Part shown: piece by piece, positions 5,826 through 5,872 of the stretch | Position numbering within the stretch: position 1 is the first letter of the stretch | How the letters are laid out: each line of letters starts with the position of its first letter | Origin: Candidatus Neoflavobacterium equi | Lineage (GTDB): Bacteria > Bacteroidota > Bacteroidia > Flavobacteriales > Flavobacteriaceae | Assembly (NCBI GenBank): GCA_018065745.1 | Contig: JAGHSS010000339.1 | Coordinates: 1 to 5,872, forward strand | DNA: 5,872 nucleotides | Direction of reading: 5' to 3' | Made by a program: the position numbers and the translations under genes | The notes under the pieces: generated by a model | Told to the model about the DNA's origin: nothing | Database searches by the model: none | What the model saw: only the letters and a program-made list of their open reading frames with translations

Positions 5826-5872
5826 TTTGCATTTACATTTACATACTACGTATAAAACAGTTAGAGAAGCAA
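5826..5872. other. Window tail without a recognisable gene
   Basis: These 47 AT-rich bases follow the outer-membrane protein gene. They contain a short ATTTAC direct repeat (two copies at about 5830-5841) and a TACGTA palindrome. No GC-rich hairpin with a U-tract is present, so any terminator must lie beyond the window. Confidence 0.5.

Noticed and set aside
5826..5872. ATTTAC repeat and TACGTA palindrome as an attachment site or terminator
   Set aside because: Too short and AT-rich to separate from chance; there is no stable stem, and no integrase or mobile gene nearby.
1..5872. CRISPR array, transposon, tRNA or rRNA
   Set aside because: No regularly spaced repeats, transposase, terminal inverted repeats or recognisable RNA gene sequences were seen on either strand.

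Overview
The window looks like a low-GC chromosomal segment from a Bacteroidota bacterium, most likely a Flavobacteriia-type organism. The evidence is a PorX-type response regulator, which belongs to type IX secretion and is confined to this phylum. The start regions also lack clear Shine-Dalgarno sequences and carry TAnnTTTG boxes, the -7 element of the phylum's primary sigma factor. I cannot name a genus.

Positions 9-3612 hold four genes on the + strand: porX, tsaE, an alanine dehydrogenase of the Bacteroidota type, and a small membrane-anchored DUF4258-type protein. The first three lie 28 and 13 bases apart, so they may be co-transcribed, although two TAnnTTTG boxes near the porX/tsaE junction could give tsaE-ald its own promoter. 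The fourth gene has a perfect -7 box just ahead of its start. A strong hairpin at 3627-3666 ends this block. A smaller hairpin with its own U-tract on the minus strand overlaps its base, so the two convergent transcription units seem to share a compact bidirectional terminator.

Positions 3696-4849 hold two minus-strand genes overlapping by four bases (ATGA): a family-6-like uracil/hypoxanthine DNA glycosylase followed by a DUF2461 protein. The overlap suggests translational coupling and hints at a role for DUF2461 near DNA repair.

Positions 4935-5825 hold a divergently transcribed secreted protein, probably a beta-rich outer-membrane protein of an uncharacterised Bacteroidota family marked by a strongly conserved HAEPLYIDLIRD/LGARKGE segment. 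The 85-base gap before it holds its promoter and perhaps that of the divergent glycosylase operon.

No mobile element, CRISPR array, rRNA or tRNA gene is visible. I see no clearly new multi-gene system. The points most worth following are the DUF2461-glycosylase pair, the non-canonical alanine dehydrogenase active site, the uncharacterised outer-membrane family and the nested terminator.
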